A stretch of 64,000 nucleotides of DNA from Ustilago trichophora (lineage: Eukaryota; Basidiomycota; Ustilaginomycetes; Ustilaginales; Ustilaginaceae), in the NCBI GenBank assembly GCA_900323505.1, contig OOIN01000032.1:310001-374000 (forward strand). The letters run 5' to 3'. The position numbers and the translations under genes were made by a program. Under the pieces are notes generated by a model that had not been told where the DNA came from, did no database searches, and worked only from the letters and a program-made list of their open reading frames with translations. This document shows, piece by piece, positions 1-11,416 of this stretch. The number at the start of each line of letters is the position of its first letter. Position 1 is the stretch's first letter.

Positions 1-1345
1 GGGCGTAGTGAGAATATTTACACGATAGCACGATTCTTCTTCTTGTCATCTACTGTACAGCACACGCGGTCGTTGATGTGATATCAAAAGCGCTCAGTCG
101 CTCCTCCTCGGCGCGGTGCATTTCGACTCCACGGGGCGAATGCATCCGAAAGGTGCCATACAACCACGCTGACCTTGACGCACATAAAAGGACCCCTGGT
201 TTTGCCTCTCTGGTTGCGTAAAGTACTACGAGGATTGTACCGCTTTGTTCAAAACATGAGTCGGCCAACCCTCAGCTCAGCAGCAGTACTACAAGGAATG
301 CCTACGATAACACCGCAGAGATTAGAGAGAGATGAAATTTATTTATTCTTCGGCTCTGGCGAGAATGCAATTTCGGCCATGGCGGGCGGACAGTGTGCCA
401 AAGTGCCTTGATGTCTGCTGATTTCGGTCAATTCTTCGGCACTCTGTTGTCGTAGATCGTGACCCTGCACCTGCCATTGAACCAAATCTTGATTGGCATT
501 CGCAATCAAAGAAGAACGGCTGACATCCGACCGATCCGTTTGGCCTTGAATGGCCACTGACCCATCTCCATTGTGTTGGTCAGCTGACCTTTGCAATCTG
601 GCTCTGCCGACAAGTTTTCCTATTAAATGGTAGGTTTCGTTGAGCAGATATCGAGCCGGGCTTTCCGAGCTTTTTGGTTGCGGTGTGTTGAGCGCAAGAA
701 CAACAACCATAGCGGGATGACATTCCACGTCACGTATATAAAGCGAGAGAATGTGTGCTTCGCAATGCTTCCATGGTCCATAGCCTTGATCCTTAGCAAG
801 TCTTGATCTCCGTTCTTCCGTTCGATTCGCGGCTTCTGTCAAATTTGGTATGGTGTTGTACACATTCAGTCTGGGCGATGATCCGGACTTTGGGCTTCTA
901 GCTGATAATGACACCTGACGTGGAACAGCTCAGCATAAGCAACACGAGATAAGATATCATGAAAGAATGTTGAGGAAGGCCGTTCCGAGTCATACCTCAG
1001 CTAGCTCTCTGCCGTCAATTGTGAACTACATCAACCGCATCAGCTCGAGTGTAAGCTCTGTGATTCATGCCATCGGGATACCCGACTGCTGACAGAGGTG
1101 CGTGTCAAGCCTGAGCATAAGTATGTTTCCTTGGTTGGAAGCACGCTCAGGGTCTCAAAGCCGCTTTCCATTGAATTGGCCGAACGAACAAAAAATCGGG
1201 AGTCGGATGTGCAACCCGAAGAGCTGCAACTCTTCTTCTTGTCCTTTCGGAGTCGCCTTGGCCATCTAATATCACAAAGCCAGATCCGTCTTTCGCTGCA
1301 CCAATCGAGGCGTGGTAATACTGACGTTGGATCTTACCATCAGAA
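1..1345. other. Left-end intergenic region upstream of GATB
   Basis: No gene can be supported here with confidence. The stretch just before 1346 is the promoter and leader of the GATB gene. Short open frames exist on both strands, including a minus-strand frame at 1147-1509 that overlaps the GATB presequence, but none has a recognisable domain. The only frame worth listing separately is 339-914 on the minus strand. Confidence 0.5.
339..914 (-). CDS. Possible hypothetical protein (191 aa open frame)
   Basis: This is a 191-codon open frame with no opposing gene, so it is not a shadow. I recognise no family. The composition is fairly protein-like and not low-complexity, with a short hydrophobic stretch in the middle (AMVVVLALN). 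A potential 3' splice site, TTCCACGTCAG, lies just before the first ATG, so this could be the last exon of a minus-strand gene rather than a complete one. No convincing upstream exon was found. A chance open frame in roughly 50% GC DNA is the main alternative. Confidence 0.2.
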   Translation of the reverse strand: MSLSARSPKSGSSPRLNVYNTIPNLTEAANRTEERRSRLAKDQGYGPWKHCEAHILSLYIRDVECHPAMVVVLALNTPQPKSSESPARYLLNETYHLIGKLVGRARLQRSADQHNGDGSVAIQGQTDRSDVSRSSLIANANQDLVQWQVQGHDLRQQSAEELTEISRHQGTLAHCPPAMAEIAFSPEPKNK

Positions 1346-3325
1346 ATGGCTGCTTCCAAATGCAGCGCAACTTTCGCCGCATGTCGCCGATGCGGCTTGC
1401 TTGCATCGTCTGGTTCTAGAGCCTCCACTTCGGTCTCTATTCGTACCATCGCTGGGCCATCTTTGACACGGCAGCTGAGCTCAGGTTCGACTTCTTCATA
1501 TTCTCGCAATCAGTCCACACGCAGGCAATCGGACCTGAGCGTTCGATACTTGAGCTCGTCCTCCGCAGTAGCAGCGAAAAAGAAGAGCAAATCCAAACCA
1601 ACCTCTGCCAGCACCGAAGACTCCACCTCTGGTCCCTCTCGATACCCTCCCCTGCCCCCAGGCTGGCAAGCAGTCATCGGCGTCGAATGTCACGTCCAGA
1701 TCAAAGACAAACACAAATTGTTCAGCACCGCTCCACTCCCCACCCCTTCCTCTCCACCCAACACTCTCGTCACCGCCTTTGACGCCGCCCATCCAGGCAC
1801 CTTGCCCACTCTCAACCGTTCCGCCCTCCGTCTTGCCGCCCGTACCGCTCTCGCCCTCAACTGTCGCGTACATTCAGAGAGCCGATTCGACCGCAAGCAT
1901 TACTTCTACTCTGATCTCCCCGCAGGCTATCAGATCACCCAGAAATATGCTCCCCTCGCCAACGATGGTACCGTCAAGTTGAGCTTTGAAGAGGGTCATT
2001 TGCCCAGTGTGGAGGATGAGGTGGTGGTCGAGATCGAACAGCTTCAGCTGGAACAGGATACTGCTAAATCCAGCTATTTTGACACTGGCACCACGTCGAG
2101 ATTCGACCAAAGCAGCAAGGAGGATGGTGATTCACCGAAAGCGACACTGCATGAGGTGGATGACGAGCGAGTAGGGCGTAGTTTTGTCGATCTAAATCGG
2201 GCGGGGGCCGGATTGATGGAGATCGTTAGTGGACCTCAGATGAGGACTCCGGAACAGGCAGGAGCTTACGTGCGCAAGTTGCAGGAGCTCGTTCGTCGAG
2301 TCGGTGCTTCCGATGGCAACATGCAGGAAGGTTCGCTGAGATGCGATGTCAACGTTTCGGTCAACAGGGTCGGGGAAGCTTTTGGTACACGATGCGAGGT
2401 CAAGAATCTCAACAGTGTCAGGTTCATGATGAATGCCATCTCGTACGAGGCTCATCGACAGGTCAAGTTGTTAGAATCACAAGGTCGCGTGGAACAGGAG
2501 ACGAGAGGATACAACGAATCAGATGGTACCACGTTCCGTTTGCGTGGCAAAGAGGATGCTCCTGATTACAGATACATGCCCGATCCGAACCTTCCGCCCA
2601 TCCTGCTATCCGAACAGCAAATCAAGGAGCTTAGGGAAGAGCTGCCCGAGTTGCCAGATGCAAGAAGAACCCGTTTGGGTCAGCAGTATGGGTTGACGTC
2701 GAGAGATGTCAACGTGCTAATGCGAGTTGGGTCCGAGGACGAGAGAGATGGTCGAGTATCCATCCAGTGCGTGGATGAAAAGGAGCAGGGTTCGGATGCG
2801 GTCGAGTACTTTGAAAAGGTAGCTAGCGGTGGTAGGAATCCGCAAACAGCACTCAACTGGATCATTCACGAGTTGATGAAGGGTCTCAATGCCCGTAATC
2901 TTCCCTTCAAGGAATGGTTTTTGCCAGCAGAATACTTGGGTCAGCTCATTGATCTGGTGGAAAGTGGCAAAGTCACAGGAACTACGGCAAAGAGTGTCAT
3001 CGCTGAGCTGCTGTCATCTGTCCAATCCAAGGCAAATGATCCGGCAATTTCGCTGAAAAGGCTTGAAGAGGCGGCAAAGACTTCCGTTAGTCCAGTGTTT
3101 GACTTGCTCAAGCAGAATGAATTGCTAGCGCTGGCGACAAAGGAGGATCTGCTTCCGCTGGTGAAATCGGCACTGGAGAGATTGCAGGATGAAGTAGCAC
3201 AGGTGAAAAGGGGTAATCTCAAGGTGGCAATGCGAATTGTAGGGCAGGTTATGAAGGATGCCAATGGTAGGGCGGATGCCAAGGTTGTTCACCAGACGAT
3301 TTTGGAGCTTCTTGGACAGGCATAG
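1346..3325 (+). CDS. PET112: Mitochondrial glutamyl-tRNA(Gln) amidotransferase subunit B
   Basis: This is subunit B of the mitochondrial GatAB-type amidotransferase, which converts Glu-tRNA(Gln) to Gln-tRNA(Gln) for mitochondrial translation. The 659-residue intronless frame begins with a Ser/Arg-rich, acid-poor stretch of about 80 residues typical of a mitochondrial presequence. The GatB catalytic fold then starts near residue 108 with VIGVECHVQIKDKHKLFS. Further family motifs follow: DRKHYFYSDLPAGYQITQ (about residues 184-201), VDLNRAGAGLMEIVS, GNMQEGSLRCDVNVSV, CEVKNLNS and DAPDYRYMPDPNLPP. The C-terminal GatB/YqeY tail domain ends in the usual helical part (VAMRIVGQVMKDANGRAD). Length and domain order fit fungal PET112. 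The gene is convergent with the LYAR-ESF2 gene, with 145 bp between their stop codons. The start chosen is the first ATG giving the presequence. Confidence 0.95.
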   Translation: MAASKCSATFAACRRCGLLASSGSRASTSVSIRTIAGPSLTRQLSSGSTSSYSRNQSTRRQSDLSVRYLSSSSAVAAKKKSKSKPTSASTEDSTSGPSRYPPLPPGWQAVIGVECHVQIKDKHKLFSTAPLPTPSSPPNTLVTAFDAAHPGTLPTLNRSALRLAARTALALNCRVHSESRFDRKHYFYSDLPAGYQITQKYAPLANDGTVKLSFEEGHLPSVEDEVVVEIEQLQLEQDTAKSSYFDTGTTSRFDQSSKEDGDSPKATLHEVDDERVGRSFVDLNRAGAGLMEIVSGPQMRTPEQAGAYVRKLQELVRRVGASDGNMQEGSLRCDVNVSVNRVGEAFGTRCEVKNLNSVRFMMNAISYEAHRQVKLLESQGRVEQETRGYNESDGTTFRLRGKEDAPDYRYMPDPNLPPILLSEQQIKELREELPELPDARRTRLGQQYGLTSRDVNVLMRVGSEDERDGRVSIQCVDEKEQGSDAVEYFEKVASGGRNPQTALNWIIHELMKGLNARNLPFKEWFLPAEYLGQLIDLVESGKVTGTTAKSVIAELLSSVQSKANDPAISLKRLEEAAKTSVSPVFDLLKQNELLALATKEDLLPLVKSALERLQDEVAQVKRGNLKVAMRIVGQVMKDANGRADAKVVHQTILELLGQA

Positions 3326-3470
3326 ATTTGCTACCCATGCAATTGCAATCGACAACTATAAAAGTAGACTTGACAATGGATGAAGAAATGCATGTTTAGC
3401 AAGGATAGAACTTAGTTGTACAAAGACGGGGCAAAGTATATGTTAGTGTTTGTATGAAGAAGTCGCAACT

Positions 3471-4787
3471 CTAAGCTTGGACCTCAGCCTGATCCCTAAC
3501 ATCCTTGAGCACAGGTTTCCTCTGTCTAAAAGTCCTGCTCTTTTCCATGCCACTCTGATCCGTAACTTCCTCGCCCGTCTTCTCCGCCTTCCTCTTTCTC
3601 CTCTCCATCTTGTCCTTTTGCACCCTGGCCCTCTCGACCTTCTTCAGATAGTCCTTCTGCTCATACGCCGATTGGCTCAACTCGGTCCTCAATCGAGCCG
3701 CATGACTTGCTCTCTCCTGTGCCATCTGCTCGGACAACATGTGCCACTTGAAACCTTTCAAGTACTTCATCGTCCACACATCGTCCTGAAACCTCTTACT
3801 ACTCTTGCCCATCTTACTGCTGCCTCCTCCACTGCCACTCTTTTTCGAGTTGGACGCAGCAAGCCCGCCAATGGGTTGGGCATTGAGCATCTCGGCTGCT
3901 GCCTTGGCCACCTTTTTCGAGGTGAATTCAACCCAGCCTTCGGTGTAGCGGGCTACCGAGGAACGTTTCTTCTTGCTCTCACCGGTCTTGCTACCGTCCT
4001 GGAGGTAGATACGGCCAAGCTCGCCAAAGTTGGATAGAATGTGACGCACTTTGGCGGGGGTCATGCCGGGAGGGATGCGAGAGATGTAGATGATGCCAAG
4101 CTTGCGTTGCTGCTTTTTGAAGGCTTCGAGTTCGGTTGTGGACAACGGCTTGATGATTTTTTCTTCTTCGGCGGCGGCTTGCATGGGGTCATCCTGGATG
4201 TGTTCTTCAGCATCGTCGGAGAAGTCTCCAGCATCACTGCCGCTTTCTGAGTTTTCCTCGATGGTCTTCTCCTCCTTTTCCTTTTTGTCCTGCTTTTCTT
4301 TCTTTTCCTTTTTCTCTTTCTTTTCCTTCTTTTCCTTCTTCTCCTTCTTGTCCTTCTTGTCCTTCTTGTCTTTCTTCGATGACTCGGCGTCAGCAGCAGC
4401 TTTTGTTACTTCATCGTCGTCATCCCTCTTCCTCTTTCCGTTTGCTTTCTCAGAGCTCTCCTCCTTTTTGCTGGGCGTCGCGACCTCTGCCTGTTCAGCC
4501 TGAGTGGGGGTGCTAACCTGCTGCTGGCTCTGTTTCTTGGGCGTATTTCCGTTCCCATTCTGCTGCGGTTGCCCTTGTTGCTGTTGGTGCTTAGGCCCGC
4601 GATATACGCTTCTCTCGTATTTCTCCGCTTCACTGATACACGTATTGTGACCCTTAAACTCGTTTGGAGAGTTGAACTGCATCGAGCAATCGAGGCACGT
4701 CACGGGTGCATAGCAGCGATTGAAATGCTGTTGAAGCTTGGGCTTCTTGACCACGTCTCCGCAGCCATCGCAGTTGAATGATACCAT
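3471..4787 (-). CDS. ESF2: LYAR-type zinc finger fused to ESF2/ABT1 ribosome-biogenesis RRM protein
   Basis: This single 438-residue frame joins two nucleolar protein families. Residues 1-60 begin MVSFNCDGCGDVVKKPKL and carry the paired C2HC fingers of LYAR (CDGC, H/C pair, CLDC, H..C, then ISEAEKY). A Gln-rich and then very Lys-rich linker follows, with tandem KKD/KKE repeats and an acidic Ser stretch. The C-terminal half is a clear ESF2/ABT1 domain: GIIYISRIPPGMTPAKVRHI, then FGELGRIYLQD, GWVEFTSKKVAK, and the diagnostic DVWTMKYLKGFKWHMLSEQM. ESF2 acts in 18S pre-rRNA processing in the small-subunit processome; LYAR also works in the nucleolus. The ATG at 4787 is preferred because it matches the conserved LYAR N-terminus; an upstream in-frame ATG at 5036 would add 83 residues of unlikely sequence. 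Yeast and human carry the two parts on separate genes. Confidence 0.9.
   Translation of the reverse strand: MVSFNCDGCGDVVKKPKLQQHFNRCYAPVTCLDCSMQFNSPNEFKGHNTCISEAEKYERSVYRGPKHQQQQGQPQQNGNGNTPKKQSQQQVSTPTQAEQAEVATPSKKEESSEKANGKRKRDDDDEVTKAAADAESSKKDKKDKKDKKEKKEKKEKKEKKEKKEKQDKKEKEEKTIEENSESGSDAGDFSDDAEEHIQDDPMQAAAEEEKIIKPLSTTELEAFKKQQRKLGIIYISRIPPGMTPAKVRHILSNFGELGRIYLQDGSKTGESKKKRSSVARYTEGWVEFTSKKVAKAAAEMLNAQPIGGLAASNSKKSGSGGGSSKMGKSSKRFQDDVWTMKYLKGFKWHMLSEQMAQERASHAARLRTELSQSAYEQKDYLKKVERARVQKDKMERRKRKAEKTGEEVTDQSGMEKSRTFRQRKPVLKDVRDQAEVQA
4268..4376 (-). repeat. Lysine-coding tandem repeat inside the LYAR-ESF2 gene
   Basis: The minus strand carries about a dozen 9-nt units encoding Lys-Lys-Asp and then Lys-Lys-Glu. 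The repeat is in frame and forms the basic linker between the LYAR finger and the ESF2 RRM. Units differ at synonymous positions, and unit number could vary between strains. Confidence 0.8.
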
Positions 4788-7700
4788 CGCGTCCGGTAGT
4801 TGGGTGTGAGTTTGGCGGGGATGAGGTGTGGGTTTGGTGGTGGAAGATGTGTGGAAGTTTGCAAGAGTTTGAACCCTGACATAAAGGGCACTCGCTTGGG
4901 AAGAAAGAGGGTGAAATTTGTGGGCGTTGCCTTTTTTTTTTTGGAATTTTGGAAGCGGATGTCGGATTTCGGGTTGCGGGCCCACAAGCTTCAGGATGTG
5001 TCGTGGGATTGCTCGTTCGTGGGACTGTTTGGGCAATGCCTGTTCATGATGTCGTCCGGAGTGGTATCCAAGGATGTCCTGCAGACTGGCTCTCGATCCG
5101 AATAGGCCCGATTTTGCGCCTTGATGGCGAAGTGGGTGCTTCTCAATGACTGCCTTGTGCTGCTGGTCTGATTTTCAGCGCTGAATTTGTTGCCGCCATT
5201 TCGAGACTCATTTTTAATTTTCAGCACGAATCTTTCCTGCAACAACAATATCTTTGTGTTCCAACCTATCCAGTTTAAGAGTCGGCCTCACGCACGCGGG
5301 GGATAGCCCTCAGAAACCGCATAAGCAGCGATTGGAGGCCCTTCCGAAGAGCTCGACACAGTCCGGGCAGTCAATTTGACTTAGAGCACAAGAACATGCG
5401 GATCAAAATTTCCTCGAGTCTGAGAAAGTTGCCCGATACATCGGCTGCGTGACACGGCGCGCGATGTGACCTATGGAAAATGCGACAGGCGAGGGCAAAA
5501 AAAAGAGACTCTTGCACTTGCAATTTCTTAAAGTCACATAGGCTGTAGAGTGTTGGTCTCAGCGCGCCGCGTCTCGGCAAGGGTTCGCTTCAGCATCTGC
5601 CTTTGCTCTCCTGGTCTTGCAGTACAGCTTGCATTTGCGGTTCCGCAAGTGATCCCGACCTCAGCTTGGATGAAGTGTCTGCTAGGATGCCGCGGGATGG
5701 CGTAGTGGCAGGGCTCATGTAGGTGTGCAGTACCCTTTGTTGGATGTGAAGTGTGCGAGATGTACTGGGAAGATACGGTGCTGTCGAGCAGGGCCCTGGC
5801 AAGACTTGCACTGTTTGCAACAAGAGATTCAAGGATGTGGCGAGGATCACGGCCGAGAACTGGATGAATAGCAAACAAGAACCAGACCGTCAGCTGAGGG
5901 ACCTGCACAACACGCTGCAGCTCGGTGTTCAACCCCGGTCAGTGCTATCACTCTTGGTAGCATCATCAAACATCGCCGAGCTACAGCTAAGCACAGTAAT
6001 GTTCCCAACAGCGGCGACCGTCTCATGCTTGATGGATGTTAAAAGTCGCCGAGGGAAGATTGTCTATTCGAGCTGGCCGAGGCATTTGTTTCAAAATTAT
6101 GTTACGTTTCCGAGAAACAAAGAACATGGTCTTTTTTTCATGCGATCCAAAGAGGTGCGTAGGGCTGTATGCCTTGTGCGATCGTCGAGATGTGATGGCG
6201 TCTAGGCACAAGTTGATAATGCAAACTCTTTATTGCGAATATTGGCAAATAAAAGTTCGCCATCTAATGGTCAGTCTGTCGAGACCTGGCATTAGATGCT
6301 TTGGTAGGCCGACGGATTTGTGGCAGCTTGTGATGCTTCTCCCCTCTTTCCGACGAATCGTGGAGTCTGGCCATCGCTTCGAGCACGGTAGCAATCAATC
6401 AAGCTGATCCAAGATGATGGCGGCTGTGCGCGGCAGCAATCACCCAGACCCTCCCGAAACGGCCAAGAAATGGGCAGCACAGATAGGCATACAGTACTTT
6501 GCCGGAATTCAGCAGCGGAACACGATCAGGTCGGCTATTCGGTACAAGAAAGATCTGCGGCATCAAACAGACGATCTCTGCCCCTGCAAGGAAAGATCGT
6601 GCTACTGTAGCTATGATCAGACAAACACTCGCTAAAGTCGCAAGCGAAGGCGATACCACACCTTCTTTTCGAAGCAGAGGTCATACTATAGTTAGTATGG
6701 CGGGCAAGGCATGGCTTTGTTTGCAAACGTTTGTCGGCGTGTGTTTTTGTGGACATGGGCTCGCCTAGGCAGATTGATGTGCGCCCAGCTGCTGTTTGCT
6801 TAGGCGAAAAAAACTTACCATGCTTTTTCTTTCGACCCGGCTAAGTCATGACGAGGGCACTGATAGGCCTGTGCAAGTTTGACTTGATGCTGAATCGACG
6901 TGGCAGCTGTTTGTTCTCGCTCCCGTCTTGACATCGCTTAGAGGGTCGATGTGATTGACATGCTCGGATCTGCGCATAGTTGCTCTAGCATGACCGGCGG
7001 ATGCACGACTCTGCTCGCCTTCCTTTACAAGATCACATGCGTGCACGAAAACCGATGCTTCCCATTCAGAACATGATTCCAGTACCACAGATAGCGCCGA
7101 GTTTGGTGAAATCACAACGACGAGCAGTGCAGCGTTCAAAAAGCACACAGTATAGAGATGGTCTTGTACGTACGACAGAGGCTGATGTTGCGCTGGCAAA
7201 GCACCGGCACACATGAAGAAAAGTTTTCATTTCGGAAATTGACTACTTTCCGGAATGGAAGGATGCCACGCGCGTGCTGTGTGCTGGTTCTGGACCCGTT
7301 CGGACATGTCCTGTCAGGGGGTCGTGCGGTCTCCGACTTTAGCGAGAAGCAAAGCTCGGTCTCACGAGCGCTCAGGGAAGAAGACCAACACCCACATACT
7401 GTACAGTACAGTACTGTACAGTACATACAACTCTGTGCAATGGTCGCATATAGTAGACCTGTCAAAGGCCTTTGGCGGTCTGTTTGGATCGCACATGCTT
7501 GACAACCATGCTTGACCGTGGATTTACCTTACGAGCAAACAGCGGCGGCTCGTCATCTCCTGCCATGAAGCAAGCGATCACATCTGACGCTGCCGAGCCT
7601 CACATTGTAGATGGAACGGTTAGCGAGCTTTTGAGCTTTCCGTGGTTGCCGTTGTGCACTGCCACCTGGTACTGTATTCAGTACTGAAGAATGAGGATGA

Positions 7701-8164
7701 TACAGTACTGTAGATAGATCTGCGGTCTCTCGATCACAAATTTGCAAGGTACAGTAGGCAGTGACATTCTCGCCCAACGGACAACTGTATCAAATCTTAC
7801 TGGTGACTAATGTAGCGAGCACGAATAGCCTGCAGCCAAGGCGGATGTGACAAGGATCGTGTGTGACGGCAATCTCACGCCAAGAGAGCCGATCGAGTTG
7901 GTGATGTATGATCAGAGGCGGCGCCGAAAGTCCTTTTGCATTCTGACAAGATCGACAGGCGCGCATCAAGCTCTCGATGTGACTTCAGAAGTCAAAAAGG
8001 AGCACCGCCGACGGATGATGGTTGAGCAAAAGGTGATGGTGTCGGAAGCTGCAGGTTGGACGTGCAGGAGCGTGCATGATTTTGACCGATGCTGTGAAAA
8101 TGATGCATTTCATCAGTGTCATTAAAATCCTCACCCCGAGCGGACTTTTTTTCTTTCTTTCTTC
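4788..8164. other. Gene-poor intergenic region
   Basis: About 3.4 kb without a supportable gene. Short frames on both strands (such as 5753-6205 plus and 6846-7214 minus) lack domains, splice context or codon bias. A T-run lies at about 4930-4942 in the promoter of the LYAR-ESF2 gene. Palindromic GTACAGTAC/GTACTGTAC repeats occur at 7396-7425 and again at 7671-7712. I saw no transposon termini or reverse-transcriptase or transposase motifs. Confidence 0.6.
7396..7425. repeat. (TACTG/CAGTA) palindromic pentanucleotide tract
   Basis: This is a run of alternating GTACAGTAC and GTACTGTAC units, each nearly self-complementary. Similar tracts recur in many intergenic regions of this window (for example 19766-19789, 30485-30525, 56881-56908 and 61819-61835) but were not noticed inside coding sequence. 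Confidence 0.85.
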
Positions 8165-8170
8165 TTCTTG

Positions 8171-8224
<54 letters not shown>
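8165..8224. repeat. (GA)n microsatellite
   Basis: An almost perfect AG dinucleotide run of about 55 bp, with a few AAAG interruptions. It marks the left edge of the pyrimidine-rich region that leads to cln1. Confidence 0.95.
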
Positions 8225-10520
8225 GCGCTTAGAGGAAGGTTGATGGTACAGCTGCAGCTTCAAATCAATCACCTCGGACATGCCGAGGCCGCTTGACTCT
8301 GTCAAACTGTGGCTCGGTGGCGAGGGAGCGAGTTGTGCTTTACAGCGGACTGTTCTTTGGCTTTTTGGCTTTGAGTCCAACGTGCGCATACAATAGCCTC
8401 TTGCCGGCGACGCAGAGGGCCTCGGACACCAGCTGGATATTTCTGTCATTCTGCCATGTGTGAGACGAGACTATCTTCAGCTGCAGCCGTGTCCGAGCTT
8501 TCTTCATCGATGGCCACTTGGCCTGCCAGCTACGCCTACCCTTGACACCGACCCGCATACTGTCCTCCGAGCTGCCCGTCTGTAAGCTACCTTCACCATA
8601 CCCTGTTTGTTTCGCAACCCCTTCATCTTTGCGACGCTTCTATACACTCGCTCGCTCACCAGTTCCCGCCAGTCTCTCGGAGTCACTGATGCGCTCAACT
8701 ACCTGGCTTCTTTTGGACCTGCATTTCACTTCAACCGCCGCCACATATTCATGTCCGCCTTCTCTGGTACACTCTCATAGCTGCGAACCATACACGCTCA
8801 GGATCGACGACGCTGCTGCTGCTGCTGCTACTGGTGCTGCTTTTGCTACCTGGCTTGAATAGGTCATCGTCATCCTTTCCGATCCGCACCCCGCGACCTG
8901 GACCACATTTCCTTCGGGTTACCTGCTGCACGACCAGCATCCCTGTCCGAGCCCTTCGAAACCTTGCTACTCTTCTAGCATACCCGTCTCGACCATCCCC
9001 TTCCCCATCCCATCTCATACCTCATCCAAACCCCGCTGCTGGCCTTCGACGACGATCACATACTCTTGCCTTTGTCTCACTTTTCTGCATCTACCTCCCC
9101 TCCGACGTGCTCCTGCACGTATCTGATCGACATTGCTTCCGAGCGGACCTGGGATGTGCAGATCCACGCGGACCACAGGAGCCCATAGCTGATCCCTTGA
9201 TCGTCCTCGATACAGCTTTTGCAAGCCAACCTCTTCACAGACCCATCAAGTTGGTTCGTGCTCAGTGTTGCTTCTCTACCTCGCACCAATCTTTCTCCTT
9301 ACCACTCTATACCCCTCAGTCGCTTTTGACTGCCCTCGTGATACCAATTAAGGCTGCTGTGGCCTTGCCAAGACCTCGCACAAGGTATATACCTATCCTA
9401 CCCTTGACATTCGTTCTCCATCCTGCCCCTTTCTTTCTCCTTTACCACATCGTCTTCTCCACTCCACTCTCAGAAACTACCTCATCCCCTCCCCTCCCAC
9501 TCCCCCTTCCACCTCACCGTCCCAGCACCGCCTACGGTCCAACACATTCTTTTTTCACTTGCTCTGCCAACATCGACATCGTCTCCCAGCTCGACGTCTA
9601 ACACGCTCTTTTGCACACCTACGTTCTTTTTCGACATCGTTCCTCGTCAGCTCAATTGAGTTGTTCATTACCTGTAAGTGTACAAAAGCATCGTCTACGG
9701 CAGCTGTATGCTCAGAGGGTACAATGGGAGGTCAGCAGCGCAACTTGTCGGAAGTATCCAGGGCTCTTGGAGAGAGAGAGAAAGGTCAGCAACTCAACGG
9801 CTACAGGCGACAGCAGTCATACCAATCGGCTCAGCATTAGGAAGAAGGCTGTACTAGCATCTATGACACGTGGTGCAAAGGAGTCAGTTGTTCCAAGAAG
9901 GATTGAAAGCTGTCAGTTGTATCATCACGACCGTCATCTCTCGACCTTCCTTACTGTTTGCGGTGTTGCTGGAAAGGAGCAATGTAAGGAAAGGGACGTT
10001 AGTTGATTGAAGAGAGGGAGGGACGAATGTCAAGGAAAGACGGGGTAGCATATATATATATGTCTGCCAGCAACATAGCATGCACCATCTTGATGGCGCT
10101 TCAAAGACCAAGGCGGGACCTCTTCACCGGGTGTCGTAGCACGGAATGCTGACTATTCGCTCTCTCAATCTCTGTCAAATCTCTATCCTCTTTCCCTTCT
10201 GTGTCATACGCCGACACACGAAATACGTCCAACTCACACGACTCTTACGCCTACTTCTACAACGCCATTCCATCTTGATTGTGTCGTCCTTCGTATGCTT
10301 CTCATTCCTTTCGGCTGTACGGCGGCTTCCTTTCATCATCGGGACCTCCTTACATCCGGCGTCTGCGCGACCTGTCCGTTTGACGACCCGCGACTCGCGT
10401 CTTTTTTGCGAATCGGGCCCGATTCACGCCATTTCGACGTTTCGATCCGCCTGGATAAATCAACCAAAAATGATTTTGATTTTTGACAATGTCACCTCCT
10501 TGCTTGGCACGCGCTCTCTG

Positions 10521-10526
10521 ACGCGT
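10521..10526. promoter_or_regulatory. MCB-like element (ACGCGT) upstream of cln1
   Basis: ACGCGT in the context TGACGCGTA. In yeasts this is the core site for MBF/DSC1, which drives G1/S genes. A second copy is at 11411-11416. A six-base site appears by chance about once per 4 kb, so functional status is only suggested by the location upstream of a G1 cyclin gene. Confidence 0.3.
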
Positions 10527-11410
10527 ACTGGCAAAAATCGTCTCCTTGCCGATTTTTGACATGTTCAACACTGCGCCCAAACTCGCACGCCATGCCATGC
10601 CATACTCTCGTTGAACTGATCCATCACCATTCATCAATCTGCGCCTTCCGACATTCGACACGCTGCTCACATTGCATCGCACAACATCTGCACTTTCTGT
10701 GGCATGCTCTCGCACCGTGCATGTCCTTTTTACATGTCGCTCCTGCGCTTGCCTCCTCGCTCCGCACGACCTCCCAACTGGTTGGCTTCATTCCTACACC
10801 AAATACACACGCTCTCTCTCGTGTCATGTGCCATGGATCTGCCACTATGTGCACATCGTTGGACTGTCAATTTGTGCGCTTCGGCATCGCTTGCTCGCTC
10901 GCCTTCGGATTGTGTGCCTGGCCCCTTGCACCTTTTGGCCCCTTTGTCGATCCTTCGCCTCCGCCGCCGACTTCTACACCATGCCTTTGCTATTCGTGAT
11001 GCGCCCGCCATGCTCTATAGGCATCGGTCCAAGTTGCATTCATTCCGCGTTCCGTCAGCATTCGTCGCTCCTAGATCATCCTTCGCAACGTGAGTACGCC
11101 TCGCTGCCTTGCCCTACTTGACGCTACAGCAGGATTTGTATACTGACGTTCCTCCTTTCATCTGATTACGTTGCATTCTTCCCCTCACTGTTTGCGATCT
11201 GCGTATCCTCTTTGTACTTTGCTCTCTTTGTACGCTCGCTGACTCCTGCATGGCTTCCACTGGACTGCTCGCATGACGCACATGTCGACGCCCCTTGGCT
11301 CTTATGCGGATGTCACATCGGGCTTGCGGCTGCTCGCCTTTGTGATCCCACCTCATGTGGCTCGCGAATACTGGCACGTCCTTCGCTTTACCCGCTGTGA
11401 CCTTTCATTG

Positions 11411-11416
11411 ACGCGT
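11411..11416. promoter_or_regulatory. Second MCB-like element (ACGCGT) upstream of cln1
   Basis: ACGCGT in the context TTGACGCGTCGG. It lies about 1.3 kb upstream of the cln1 ATG and 0.9 kb from the first copy. The same limits on interpretation apply. Confidence 0.3.

Noticed and set aside
1147..1509. 120-codon minus-strand frame overlapping the GATB start
   Set aside because: It overlaps the GATB presequence and shows no recognisable motif.
8834..9601. 255-codon plus-strand frame
   Set aside because: Low-complexity Ser/Pro/Leu/His composition produced by the C/T-rich strand; more likely leader than protein.
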